DNA of 42,493 nucleotides. Origin: a virus. Below are positions 8,503-16,437 of the stretch, piece by piece; positions within the stretch are counted from its first letter, which is position 1; every line of letters begins with the position of its first letter. The DNA lies in IMG/VR virus record IMGVR_UViG_3300049911_000061, positions 1 to 42,493 of that record, one strand, 5' to 3'. The translations under genes were made by a program, and so were the position numbers. The notes under the pieces were generated by a model that saw nothing but the letters and a program-made list of their open reading frames with translations, was not told the origin of the DNA and searched no databases.

Positions 8503-9759
8503 TTATTCTACTAAGACCGTAGAGTAAAGTTTTTGTCCTGGAAATCGATCATAAAGCCATTTCCACATTGCCATGAACCTATCGTCAGGTTCCCACCCCT
8601 TATGGAATCTACTACAATAATGCTCTGCCCATGCGTCAATTATCCATGCCGTACCCATTTCCTTTGCCCGCATAACTGCATAGGTTCCATAGAGATCAAA
8701 TCCTTCAAGGGCCTCATCAAATCGAAAGCCACTTTTCATATTGACGATAATTGTGCTTTCATCAATACAAGAACATGGTGAGGGGTATTCTTGAGATCCC
8801 GCGATCCAAAGTGGTGTGCTCATATCATGAAATCTCCCGCAGAGCTCGCCCTTTTCATCCTTTCCGACTATCCCAGCGATAATCCAATTTTCTGGAAGAA
8901 GGGCAAGCTGGGCCTGTACCTTTCCAAGCCACGCCTCCCGATAATACATGTCCTGGTGAGTGAGGATACCGATCTTCGCCCCCTTGCTTTCGATAATGTC
9001 CAAAAGTTTATTTAACCCTTTTGCCGCACTTTCTGGATTCATGATCGTATAACAAGGAATATCCCCAATTTCAGAATTTCGTAGTATCATTTCCAGTCGA
9101 TGAAGATTATTTACCATGCAACCAAAGGCGATCCTGTGATTGCCATCATCCCATCTTCCAGACTCATAATAATTGAAAAAGGCATAAAGATCAGGTTCAT
9201 ATCGGATCTGCTCGCCCGATTCTTTATGGTGTATTGCTATCTCACCATCCCATTGATGGGAATCCTCATTGAATAGATGTGCCTTGAAGATTTTCCCTTT
9301 GACAAAAGACTGCTGGGCACTGATTCCCCCTATCTGAACGTTCTCGGGATGAGCGTAGAGCGTCGTTGTGGGATACTTCCTTATCTCTGGTACCCCAATA
9401 GGCATGAACTGACCCCGCTTCATGGAGATGATCACAATATCATCATCCATCTGCTTGATCTTATCGAATACTTCAGCCTCATACATATCGTCATCGTCGA
9501 CCGTGACATAATAATCATCGTCAATAATCTCACCATTTTTGATAAACCAATTTCGCTTGAAATTCCCCGGCATCAATGCTTCACATTCTTTTGAATCCAT
9601 GGGGATGATCACCGGGAATATCCATGGTTCATTGAATGCCGTTATCTCATTCTCAAACATAATCGGGTGCAAGATCACATCCATTGGCCTATAAGCCTGA
9701 ATCAACGTTTTCTCAAGGTTGCGTCGCATAAAAGGCATGATCAGGTGGATCTGCTTCAT
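8503..9759 (-). CDS. Two-domain GT-A glycosyltransferase
   Basis: 418 residues. Domain 1 (about 1-215) has a Rossmann-like start and a VTVDDDDMYE metal/nucleotide-sugar motif at residues 86-93, then an acceptor-loop-like GGISAQQSFVKG and a WDGE. Domain 2 (about 235-418) has KIGILTHQDMYYREAW, WIIAGIVGKDEKGELCGRF and AWIIDAWAEHYCSRFH, resembling phage and bacterial glycosyltransferase-like domains. ATGA overlap with the methyltransferase upstream shows co-translation. Its place inside the tail operon suggests that a virion protein or host surface glycan is the target; the substrate cannot be told. Confidence 0.75.
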   Translation of the reverse strand: MKQIHLIMPFMRRNLEKTLIQAYRPMDVILHPIMFENEITAFNEPWIFPVIIPMDSKECEALMPGNFKRNWFIKNGEIIDDDYYVTVDDDDMYEAEVFDKIKQMDDDIVIISMKRGQFMPIGVPEIRKYPTTTLYAHPENVQIGGISAQQSFVKGKIFKAHLFNEDSHQWDGEIAIHHKESGEQIRYEPDLYAFFNYYESGRWDDGNHRIAFGCMVNNLHRLEMILRNSEIGDIPCYTIMNPESAAKGLNKLLDIIESKGAKIGILTHQDMYYREAWLGKVQAQLALLPENWIIAGIVGKDEKGELCGRFHDMSTPLWIAGSQEYPSPCSCIDESTIIVNMKSGFRFDEALEGFDLYGTYAVMRAKEMGTAWIIDAWAEHYCSRFHKGWEPDDRFMAMWKWLYDRFPGQKLYSTVLVE

Positions 9760-10445
9760 GCTTTACTCCCTATCTTTGCGTTGTGGATAATCCCGATCCC
9801 CTGCAAGGGAACCTCTGACGTATAATCAAGAAACTCGATTGTCTTTTTCTTTGTAATCTTAATCTTTTTCCAAAACTCCACGATGTCCGGGCAGGTCGTT
9901 TCCTGGATATCGTGAAACATGCAAATTTTTGCGTGACGACCTACGTTCTCCCAATCCTTCTCTATCCATTTGGCGGTATGATCGCCATCAAGAAAACACA
10001 GGTCAAATTTCTGGCCGGCCATCTCATCACTTGAGATACCCTGAAATGAAAGATATTCTTCAGCATCGATGATTTCCTTGACCTCCGCATTGAGATAATT
10101 TGTCGGATCAATGGTCAGGCATCGGACATCAGGATTGAATCGTCTCAAATATTCAGAGACAAAAATGAAATTTCCGCCTTGAAAGGTCCCAACCTCGCAA
10201 TAAGAATTGATCTCAAATTCACTTAGGTAAACTAATGCCTTTGCTATCTGATCCGGCGTTTGATAGATTCCCGCCATGTCAGGCGAGGCGTTTTTAAACC
10301 TTTCATCTTCCCCAAAGACGGGAGGGCCCCATTGAACGATCCCGAAGGCCCTCACAAGATTAACCACGACCTCGGGGTTTTTAAGATTTTCAAGGTCAAG
10401 ACACCGGATAAGATTTTTAATAGCTATGATGTTTTTATTTTTCAT
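9756..10445 (-). CDS. Class I SAM-dependent methyltransferase-like protein
   Basis: 229 residues. Motif I reads YCEVGTFQGGN (82-92), an acidic residue follows in CLTIDPTN, and the LDGDHTAKW loop (152-160) plus MFHDI match the Methyltransf_24/sugar or macrocin O-methyltransferase group. The gene overlaps the glycosyltransferase by ATGA and follows the tail terminator gene by six bases, so the pair forms a modification cassette inside the structural operon. O-methylation of a transferred sugar is an attractive inference. Confidence 0.72.
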   Translation of the reverse strand: MKNKNIIAIKNLIRCLDLENLKNPEVVVNLVRAFGIVQWGPPVFGEDERFKNASPDMAGIYQTPDQIAKALVYLSEFEINSYCEVGTFQGGNFIFVSEYLRRFNPDVRCLTIDPTNYLNAEVKEIIDAEEYLSFQGISSDEMAGQKFDLCFLDGDHTAKWIEKDWENVGRHAKICMFHDIQETTCPDIVEFWKKIKITKKKTIEFLDYTSEVPLQGIGIIHNAKIGSKA

Positions 10446-10451
10446 ACCAAC

Positions 10452-10880
10452 TCATAACTGCGTTTTAATCTCATAATCCACAGCATAATGGAAAATCTGC
10501 CTCGTCCCTTCTGGCGTTTCCTCATCCTCTACCATCAGAATGGCATTCACTCTTTTCATCCAAACCAATGTATTGGCTTTGTCATGAGAAATGGCAGGGA
10601 TGCTCATGGAACATTCATCGTATAATTCTTTTAGATGAGCAAACATATCCTCCACTTCCCCAGAAGATGACGCCGAAGAGAAAAGAGAAAATTGAATCAG
10701 AATATCATCATATGATTCTGTAAAGGTAAGGTCGGGTACGTCCGAAACAATCTGAATAACCACATATGGATATTCCGTTCCTTCTGTCGCATAACCTTTA
10801 AAAAGCCGTCCCCCAATATCATCATAGAGAGCGGTTGATGATGTCATTAGGCCGAAAATAGCTGTCGTGAGGGATTTCAC
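10452..10880 (-). CDS. Tail terminator (DUF3168-like)
   Basis: 142 residues from a GTG that overlaps the stop of the adaptor gene (GTGA), with AAGGAGG upstream. LTTAIFGLMTSSTALYDDIGGRLF at the start, YPYVVIQIVSD, then a QFSLFSSASSSGEVEDMFAHLKELYD segment match DUF3168/gp17-type tail completion proteins. Order adaptor, terminator, then tail tube supports this. Confidence 0.78.
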   Translation of the reverse strand: MKSLTTAIFGLMTSSTALYDDIGGRLFKGYATEGTEYPYVVIQIVSDVPDLTFTESYDDILIQFSLFSSASSSGEVEDMFAHLKELYDECSMSIPAISHDKANTLVWMKRVNAILMVEDEETPEGTRQIFHYAVDYEIKTQL

Positions 10881-11194
10881 GCCACCTCCTTAACCATTAA
10901 ATCCAACATTTCATTTTCGGTATTTGGATTGATGATCCCTACGATATTAAAATATTTTGTACCATATTTAATTTTCCACGAGGCCTTAATATCGGCTCTA
11001 TATCTGATCCTGATGCGATGGGTGATGGTCATGGACACCTGCATATTTGCAACCTGTTCCGAAGCTGAGATAGGCCAGATCGCTGCAAATACGGAGGCGA
11101 CATCAACCCAACCCGTTGTAAATCCCCCCATTCCGTCCGGGACTTTTGTTTGATATTGCAAAGTAATCCGTTTTTTGAGATCTCCGATTTTCAA
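10877..11194 (-). CDS. Head-tail adaptor (Phage_H_T_join family)
   Basis: 105 residues starting with TTG at 11194, which overlaps the connector stop (TTGA). KIGDLKKRITLQYQ..DGMGGFTTGWVDVASVFAAIWPISASE..THRIRIRYRADI..KYFNIVGIINPN is the classic SPP1-gp16-like head-closure pattern. Ends GTGA with the tail terminator. Confidence 0.87.
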   Translation of the reverse strand: MKIGDLKKRITLQYQTKVPDGMGGFTTGWVDVASVFAAIWPISASEQVANMQVSMTITHRIRIRYRADIKASWKIKYGTKYFNIVGIINPNTENEMLDLMVKEVA

Positions 11195-12201
11195 AATTCA
11201 TCCCACAATCTTGCACTCGCCAAAAGGCGATCAACCGTTTTATTTTCAAAATAAATCTGTGCCGTTCCTACACTTTGTCTTTCTCGATTTTCATATATAT
11301 CAGCACAGATCATTTTCATCGCTGCCTTAATTTTGTATGGTACCAAGGCTGCCGTAGTCCATCCACAAACGAATCTTATAGTTATCGGATTGCTGGGATA
11401 GAGTGTCCCAGAAGGCCATGACTCTCCATAAGGTAAAACCACCCGCCCGCAATACTCCCCGTTCGTTTCCACAAGGTAGTCCGTTCCCTCAGTCAAAGTG
11501 ATGTCATCCGCCGATGTAAGCCAGTCACTTTCCCTATATTTGATGCTCGTCACAGTCTGAAGGTTACCATAGGGTAGTTTAATAAAGTTGCTTGACGGCC
11601 ATCCTGGTAAACAATAATCCCATGTCTGAGTGATGATTGCTCTGCGGCAAATATCTTCCACGTGCTCGCGTGCGCTCGTGATAATGTCATTTAAAAGAGT
11701 ATCTTCTGCCGTTGTTGCTGCATTGATCAATATCGAAGTCCCAAACTCACAGGCATCCAGAAGCACCCTTGAGGCTGTTCGAATATATCTTTTGCTGCCG
11801 GTATAGGGCAGTTTATAATCAGTGTTATCATTTGCAGCCGTGACCGTTGTAAATGTGCCACCCGTCCATGTTGTGTATCCCGTCGCTAACTGGTCGGATT
11901 CCTGAATCACCGTTTCATTCGTTCCCGTTGTGCTGTTAGTTCCGCAATGTAAAAGAACTTCCGCCTGTTTGCCCAGGACATCAACACCGGTGCCAACGTG
12001 AACAGTAAAATTATTCTGAATGGCATGGGAGCCATAAGCCAGACATTGGTCAATATCGAGATTGCCGTCGAAAGAACCGCTGTCAAGTCTTAGGTGCAAT
12101 TTTAATTCGTCGAGCGTGATTGGCTCAAATGCCGGGCCGACTATAAGTCCGCTTCCGCTTGTCCCTGGGACTGCCGTCGTTCCCGTTATTGTAGTTCCCA
12201 T
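11191..12201 (-). CDS. Head-tail connector, gp6-like, with beta-rich insert
   Basis: 336 residues from ATG 12201, which overlaps the previous stop as TAATG; an ATG at 12264 is in frame but overlaps 63 bases. FEPITLDELKLHLRLD and DIITSAREHVEDICRRAIITQTWDYCLPGWP are the two halves of the gp6-like connector family, whose helices normally follow closely. Here about 110 residues rich in Thr, Gly and Asn (GTFTTVTAANDNTDYKLPYTGSKRYIRTASRV) separate them, probably a beta-sandwich projecting from the ring. The C-terminal half (KAAMKMICADIYENRE) is typical. Confidence 0.78.
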   Translation of the reverse strand: MGTTITGTTAVPGTSGSGLIVGPAFEPITLDELKLHLRLDSGSFDGNLDIDQCLAYGSHAIQNNFTVHVGTGVDVLGKQAEVLLHCGTNSTTGTNETVIQESDQLATGYTTWTGGTFTTVTAANDNTDYKLPYTGSKRYIRTASRVLLDACEFGTSILINAATTAEDTLLNDIITSAREHVEDICRRAIITQTWDYCLPGWPSSNFIKLPYGNLQTVTSIKYRESDWLTSADDITLTEGTDYLVETNGEYCGRVVLPYGESWPSGTLYPSNPITIRFVCGWTTAALVPYKIKAAMKMICADIYENRERQSVGTAQIYFENKTVDRLLASARLWDEF

Positions 12202-12725
12202 TATGGCACCACCGTAAATCCAGTTGGGTTTGTGAAGTTTATTCCACTCTTGCGCACCCAGCAATAATAACCGCCAGCGTCAAGTAGGAAGGTTACTATG
12301 CCCCCGGCTGTAGTCACTCCTGAAGCAATAGTATCGGTTCCCGCGAGGTCGGTTGTTATCCATACTTCCGCACCGTCTTGAACAACGCCATCAGCATCAA
12401 CAATAATGGGCCATGAGATAGCACCTGCACCCGCCGCCGCTGTTATCGTCCAAACTGCTCCCGGCACGCCGATAACCTGCACATTTGCCGTTACGCTTGA
12501 CGGGCAAATCACAATCATATTGCCGTTCGTTTCTGCCTGAGTCAGATCAAATACATAATAGCCACCCTCAAGTTCTGTTGGGTTCGCGTCGTCAACAGGA
12601 TTTGCCGCGCCGCCATCAAGCCGGAGATTCGCCGTGATATTCAAAAGGTCGCCCGTTTTCGGCAAGCCCGTTGTGGTATCGAAGGCGAACGCAATCCATT
12701 TTTGACCGGCGGTATTTTTAATCAT
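12201..12725 (-). CDS. Structural protein with beta-sandwich repeats
   Basis: 174 residues, mostly short beta strands: GQKWIAFAFDTTTGLPKTGDLLNITANLRLDGG.. GGYYVFDLTQAETNG resembles N-terminal modules seen in phage tail or head fibre proteins. The second half (VVQDGAEVWITTDLAGTDTIASGVTTAGGIVTFLLDAGGYYCWVRK) resembles a carboxypeptidase-regulatory or Ig-like fold. Translationally coupled to the connector (TAATG). Probably a virion decoration or fibre component. Confidence 0.55.
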   Translation of the reverse strand: MIKNTAGQKWIAFAFDTTTGLPKTGDLLNITANLRLDGGAANPVDDANPTELEGGYYVFDLTQAETNGNMIVICPSSVTANVQVIGVPGAVWTITAAAGAGAISWPIIVDADGVVQDGAEVWITTDLAGTDTIASGVTTAGGIVTFLLDAGGYYCWVRKSGINFTNPTGFTVVP

Positions 12726-12732
12726 TTCATCC

Positions 12733-13530
12733 TCACGCCGCCATCAATCGGCGGTAATAATGGTCAAAATTTCGGTTCTGTTGGTTCATCATCCATGCCG
12801 GAATTGCCCTGTCAAACATACACCAAGGGAAGGCGTAGAGATAGGCGATCTCCTCGTCGGAGAGGGCGCGGTTGTAGATGGAAACGGAGGAGATGAGACC
12901 GGTGAGCAATTGCGAGTTATTTTCCCTGCGCCCGATGACAACTCTCTGTGTATTAGTGCAATTTATAGTTCCAGCTTGAGACTTAAAGTTAGAAAGACCA
13001 TCTCCATAAAAATATACTCCTATCCCTTGTTTTAAAACAACTGCCACAAAATGCCAGTTATAATCGGGGAATTGAGAAACATCTGATAATTGGGCGAAAT
13101 CGTTGAGAGTGTCAGTCCAATTAAGATATAAATTTCCACTTGAACTCCATTTAAGTTCGTACATGGGGGGCAAGATACCGGTACCCGTTTTAGCAATTAC
13201 GGTAGCCCAAGCGTCTGCAAGTCGTTTAGCCAATATCACCCAACTCATATCTCCGGTTCCCATATTCAACGCTGAATTGTGGGAGATGAAAACATAATCA
13301 TTACTCCCATCAAACGCCAACGCCCCGCCATGAGGCCCGGGAACCCATCCGGAGGTGCCGGACATCGGGGCCATGTTAATCATTTTGCCGTCGTTCATCC
13401 CGCAGGAGTCGTGAACGAGGTCGCCGCACATCTCATTCACGGTGTATTGTGCGACAAGCCCTTGTGAGGCCCAATGAGATCGACTAAGGGGAATCCCAAA
13501 GGGCGGTTTTATTTGACTAAGCCATTCCAT
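12733..13530 (-). CDS. LamG/concanavalin-like jellyroll virion protein
   Basis: 265 residues from the ATG at 13530, which overlaps the upstream stop as TAATG; the ATG at 13548 is less likely. Residues about 25-235 show LamG-like features: GLVAQYTVNEMCGDLVHDSCGMNDG, GGALAFDGSNDYVFI, DMSWVILAKR, WHFVAVVLKQGIGVYFYGDG and ISSVSIYNRALSDEEIAYLY. Such domains bind glycans. Placement among capsid-region genes suggests a surface decoration that attaches to polysaccharide. Confidence 0.75.
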   Translation of the reverse strand: MEWLSQIKPPFGIPLSRSHWASQGLVAQYTVNEMCGDLVHDSCGMNDGKMINMAPMSGTSGWVPGPHGGALAFDGSNDYVFISHNSALNMGTGDMSWVILAKRLADAWATVIAKTGTGILPPMYELKWSSSGNLYLNWTDTLNDFAQLSDVSQFPDYNWHFVAVVLKQGIGVYFYGDGLSNFKSQAGTINCTNTQRVVIGRRENNSQLLTGLISSVSIYNRALSDEEIAYLYAFPWCMFDRAIPAWMMNQQNRNFDHYYRRLMAA

Positions 13531-14180
13531 TATGAGTCTGCTCCACACGCCGTCTGATATACCACTTCACAGTTGGCAATCGTCGCATCAAGAATGAAAA
13601 GGTTTTTCATGAGATGATTAAGATTTCCGGCAGTTGGATTATCGACTGGGATCACTTTCTGATTCGCCGCCGCCGTGGATTTCACGGCCAGAGTAAAGGC
13701 CGTCTTTCCCGCACACATGACAAAACTGAAAAGTTTTGTCCATTCGTTCACGGTCACTTCATTTCGCACCTGTACGATAAATTCAGTTCCGAGGTGGGCC
13801 GTTGTTCCGACAATCGCACAGAAAAGATGCAGCATCCCGGAGCGGACTAAGGAAAGATCGGCCTCTACAGGCGTGGGAGGGACGGCATTTATGGCGATTG
13901 AGGTCCAGTCAAGAAGTTCGATATTCTGATATTTCGTCAAGGTGGTAAGTCCGGTCAGTCCCGTCATTCGGACCTTGGAAACAACCGTTGAGCCAGTCGC
14001 TCCATAGTTGTTATTGACGATTACCCGGAGGCCAAGAATCTTCTCTGCATCAATGGGGATCGCCACGCTTTCAACCGCCTGTCCAGCAAATCCGTCAGCA
14101 TGGACGGCATAAATGGCAGCGGTGTTTAGGTGTTGAAATTGTAAATTATCGAGGACTTCGATGGTATCGATTGCGGCCAT
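13530..14180 (-). CDS. Structural protein, unknown family
   Basis: 216 residues, beta-rich, of even composition and no signal peptide: IEVLDNLQFQHLNTAAIYAVHADG, IDAEKILGLRVIVNNNYG, FIVQVRNEVTVNEWTKLFSFVM. It sits in the capsid accessory block and is coupled to the LamG gene by TAATG. Probably virion-associated; function not recognised. Confidence 0.55.
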   Translation of the reverse strand: MAAIDTIEVLDNLQFQHLNTAAIYAVHADGFAGQAVESVAIPIDAEKILGLRVIVNNNYGATGSTVVSKVRMTGLTGLTTLTKYQNIELLDWTSIAINAVPPTPVEADLSLVRSGMLHLFCAIVGTTAHLGTEFIVQVRNEVTVNEWTKLFSFVMCAGKTAFTLAVKSTAAANQKVIPVDNPTAGNLNHLMKNLFILDATIANCEVVYQTACGADS

Positions 14181-14181
14181 A

Positions 14182-14463
14182 TTATACCCCCAATCCGTTC
14201 TTTAGAGTTGTTATCGCCGTATCCAAGGCCGCTGAGTTATAGATGATTTGTGCAGCCTTATAATCATCTATGGCTTTTTGCATTTTCTCCTTGAATTTTC
14301 CAACGACAAAAGCAGGGGTCTGCCCAGTCCAGTAATTTTCCGAAAAATCTCGGTCAATCAGGACCGTCGAGCCATCGAGATATTGCAGGTTAAGAGTGAT
14401 CTGATACAAACCTTCTTGCGAAAGCGTGACTGATTTCTTTGTGACTATGATTGAGAGTGCCAT
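14182..14463 (-). CDS. Small structural-block protein
   Basis: 93 residues with GAGGAG upstream. The N-terminus (IIVTKKSVTLSQEGLYQITLNLQYLDG) is beta-rich and the C-terminus (VGKFKEKMQKAIDDYKAAQ) is helical. Two bases separate its stop region from the next gene. No family recognised. Confidence 0.55.
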   Translation of the reverse strand: MALSIIVTKKSVTLSQEGLYQITLNLQYLDGSTVLIDRDFSENYWTGQTPAFVVGKFKEKMQKAIDDYKAAQIIYNSAALDTAITTLKNGLGV

Positions 14464-14494
14464 GTCATCTCCTCATCTGAAAGATTCAAAAATC

Positions 14495-15031
14495 CTATGC
14501 CAGATAACCCGCGGGGTTGATCGCCCGATATCTGCATGAGGTTATACAAGTTGTCGGGTCATCTGTCGCCGTTCCGCCAACAATGGTCAATTGAATCTTT
14601 TTACCGACCGGCAAGGCGAAGGGTGTCGCATAGGTGAATACTTTATTATTGGTCAGATTTACTTTGAGCCCCGCCGCCGATGCAATCAAGACAATGACCG
14701 TGGTCGTATCTGTCTGAACCGTTATTCCTGTCAGGGCCGCATCATCCGTCAAATCCTTGTTCGGCAATGTCAAACTGAAATACTCCACATAGACAGAACC
14801 TCCCGTTGCTGTAAAGAGATCATAGGTCGCTGCCGCTTGATGGAGGTCAATTGTTCCTGGCTGGACAACACTGTTGACGCTGTATGCAAGCCAGTTGTCA
14901 CCGTCATAGGTTTTAAAAAGCGTCCCGGTATCATAAGCCCAAAAATATGATCCCGGTGGTATACCTGTCGGTTTGCTGTCAGTGGATAATCCGGTAAATC
15001 TCTTGATGGTTGTTTCGAGTAGGACTGTCAT
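14495..15031 (-). CDS. Structural protein with fibre-like N-terminus
   Basis: 178 residues with AGGAGG upstream. The N-terminus KPTGIPPGSYFWAYDTGTLFKTYDGDNWLAY resembles modules seen in phage fibre and decoration proteins, followed by a beta-sandwich (VYVEYFSLTLPNKDLTDDAALTGITVQTDTTTVIVLI). The two parts suggest a head or tail decoration protein. Confidence 0.55.
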   Translation of the reverse strand: MTVLLETTIKRFTGLSTDSKPTGIPPGSYFWAYDTGTLFKTYDGDNWLAYSVNSVVQPGTIDLHQAAATYDLFTATGGSVYVEYFSLTLPNKDLTDDAALTGITVQTDTTTVIVLIASAAGLKVNLTNNKVFTYATPFALPVGKKIQLTIVGGTATDDPTTCITSCRYRAINPAGYLA

Positions 15032-15056
15032 TTTACTCCTCCTAATATTTGGAGTA

Positions 15057-15077
15057 GGCGGGGAATTTCACCCCGCC
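15057..15077 (-). other. Stable intergenic hairpin, 7-bp G/C stem
   Basis: GGCGGGG (15057-15063) pairs perfectly with CCCCGCC (15071-15077). On the transcribed minus strand it is preceded by TTTGG and followed by the AGGAGG of the gene at 14495-15031, with no T tract, so it is more like a processing or mRNA-stability element than a terminator. A related hairpin lies at 15912-15931. Confidence 0.6.
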
Positions 15078-15091
15078 CCCAAAAAATGTTT

Positions 15092-15610
15092 TTACAGAAG
15101 CGCCACCACATCAGCACCCGGATCAATGGGAGTATAGAGAACCCCAAATTTCAGGGTTCCGTCAGTTGCATTGGCAACCGAAGATAAAAACCCGATTCTC
15201 CCGACACTCGGTACGCCCGCTAACGGGGTTACTCCTAAAATGGTCGGTATGGTAGCAGGAAGATAAGAAATGCCAGCAGATAGCGTGATCGCTGCTGCCG
15301 CAACTGACCCGCCAACATAGGTAATCCTGCGACCCGGAACGAAACCATTGGCAGACGCATGAATCAAACTCAATGCCGCCAATGCGATTGACGGTGTGTC
15401 TTGAATATAGTTAAACACCGTCTGGACAGCACCGACTATCGTTTCCGTCACTTCTGCAAACAATGCATGAATGATAACTCGATTGGTAACCTGAAAATAA
15501 TAACGCTGGACCGTTTCGCCCCACACCGAAAAGATTGATTCTCCGGATTCGACAAACAACCCGTTTTTGATGTCGGCAATTCTGGCAATTGTAGATGGAC
15601 TATAATTCAT
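15092..15610 (-). CDS. Structural protein, possible head decoration
   Basis: 172 residues from the ATG at 15610, eight bases after AAAGGAG; an ATG at 15616 is too close to it. The protein has IARIADIKNGLFVESGESIFSVWGETVQRYYFQV at the start and long Ala/Ile/Gly/Val strands (YVGGSVAAAAITLSAGISYLPATIPTILGVTPLAG). No signal or family recognised. Located two genes after the capsid. Confidence 0.55.
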   Translation of the reverse strand: MNYSPSTIARIADIKNGLFVESGESIFSVWGETVQRYYFQVTNRVIIHALFAEVTETIVGAVQTVFNYIQDTPSIALAALSLIHASANGFVPGRRITYVGGSVAAAAITLSAGISYLPATIPTILGVTPLAGVPSVGRIGFLSSVANATDGTLKFGVLYTPIDPGADVVALL

Positions 15611-15660
15611 TTTCATTCTCCTTTGGGTTCATCCTGTTCGGATGCCACCCTGAAAAAGGT

Positions 15661-15879
15661 TTACTTCTTTGCCTTTTCGGCCTTAGCTGCTTCTTTCGCT
15701 TCCTTGGCTGCCGCCTTGGCTTCCTCGGCTGCTTCTTTCGCCTCCTTAATAATCTCAGCAGCCGCATCTTTTGCCATCTGCTTAGCTAATGGAGTTGCAT
15801 CTCCGAATGCTAATTTTATTTCTTCCTTCGCAATCTCTCTGACGATTGCCTTCACCTGTTCCATGTCTTCTCGTTGCAT
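15661..15879 (-). CDS. Lys/Ala/Glu-rich coiled-coil protein
   Basis: 72 residues with AGGAGG upstream. After a short head (MEQVKAIVREIAKEEIKLAFGDATPL), the second half is almost only Ala, Lys and Glu (EAKEAAEEAKAAAKEAKEAA), a single alpha-helix or coiled coil. Position next to the major capsid suggests a scaffold-like or capsid-associated helper, but no homology is claimed. Confidence 0.6.
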   Translation of the reverse strand: MQREDMEQVKAIVREIAKEEIKLAFGDATPLAKQMAKDAAAEIIKEAKEAAEEAKAAAKEAKEAAKAEKAKK

Positions 15880-15911
15880 ATTTTTAACCTCCTATGAATA
15901 AGGTAAACGGA

Positions 15912-15931
15912 GCGACCATATTTCAGGCCGC
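15912..15931 (-). other. Intergenic hairpin related to 15057-15077
   Basis: On the minus strand GCGGCC pairs with GGTCGC (one G-U), a pairing that is good only on the transcribed strand. The flanks TTTGGGGGCGG and TGAAAT are shared with the hairpin at 15057-15077, and each copy precedes an AGGAGG start region. Confidence 0.5.
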
Positions 15932-15945
15932 CCCCAAATCAAAGA

Positions 15946-16410
15946 TTAAAGATTCTCATTTCCCTGGAATCGCATACCATCCAGTAAATAGGTCACCGAG
16001 ATAATGCTGGACGCATGACCGCCGGAGCATCCTAACTGGACGTATCGATAACCAGCGGAGAGATCCGCGCCCTTGATATAGAAAACGACGATCTGCGAAC
16101 CAGTATAGACGCCCGTATCAATTGTGTATCCGAGGCCATCAGCCTGTCTCACTAATGTCGGATCGACCAGGGCACTCGTTGCTACCCAGATCGGAAACTC
16201 CGCAAAAGTTGTGATTGCCGTGGTTCCAGATGCCGCCGTCCCTTCGTGGACGGTCAATATCACATCCTGATCGCCACCGCGATAGTGGGAAACGATGATA
16301 TAAACCCCGTTGCATTTCGATAAATCGGCCCATGCCGAGGTGTCACCAAGGGCATCTGCCGACACTGGTTCATGCCCCATCTGAATACCTTGAATTTCGG
16401 GATTGAACAT
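15946..16410 (-). CDS. Head decoration-like protein
   Basis: 154 residues with AAGGAGG upstream, directly after the major capsid gene. MFNPEIQGIQMGHEPVSADALGDTSAWADLSKCNGVYIIVSHYRGGDQDVILTVHEGT and the ending GYRYVQLGCSGGHASSIISVTYLLDG form a beta-sandwich pattern often found in phage capsid-neighbour proteins. Decoration or auxiliary capsid role inferred from position. Confidence 0.6.
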   Translation of the reverse strand: MFNPEIQGIQMGHEPVSADALGDTSAWADLSKCNGVYIIVSHYRGGDQDVILTVHEGTAASGTTAITTFAEFPIWVATSALVDPTLVRQADGLGYTIDTGVYTGSQIVVFYIKGADLSAGYRYVQLGCSGGHASSIISVTYLLDGMRFQGNENL

Positions 16411-16437
16411 TTTAATTACCTCCTTATCTGTTAATTT

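Noticed and set aside
12261-12264. Earlier start for the connector gene
   Set aside because: It would overlap the previous gene by 63 bases; TAATG coupling at 12201 is better.
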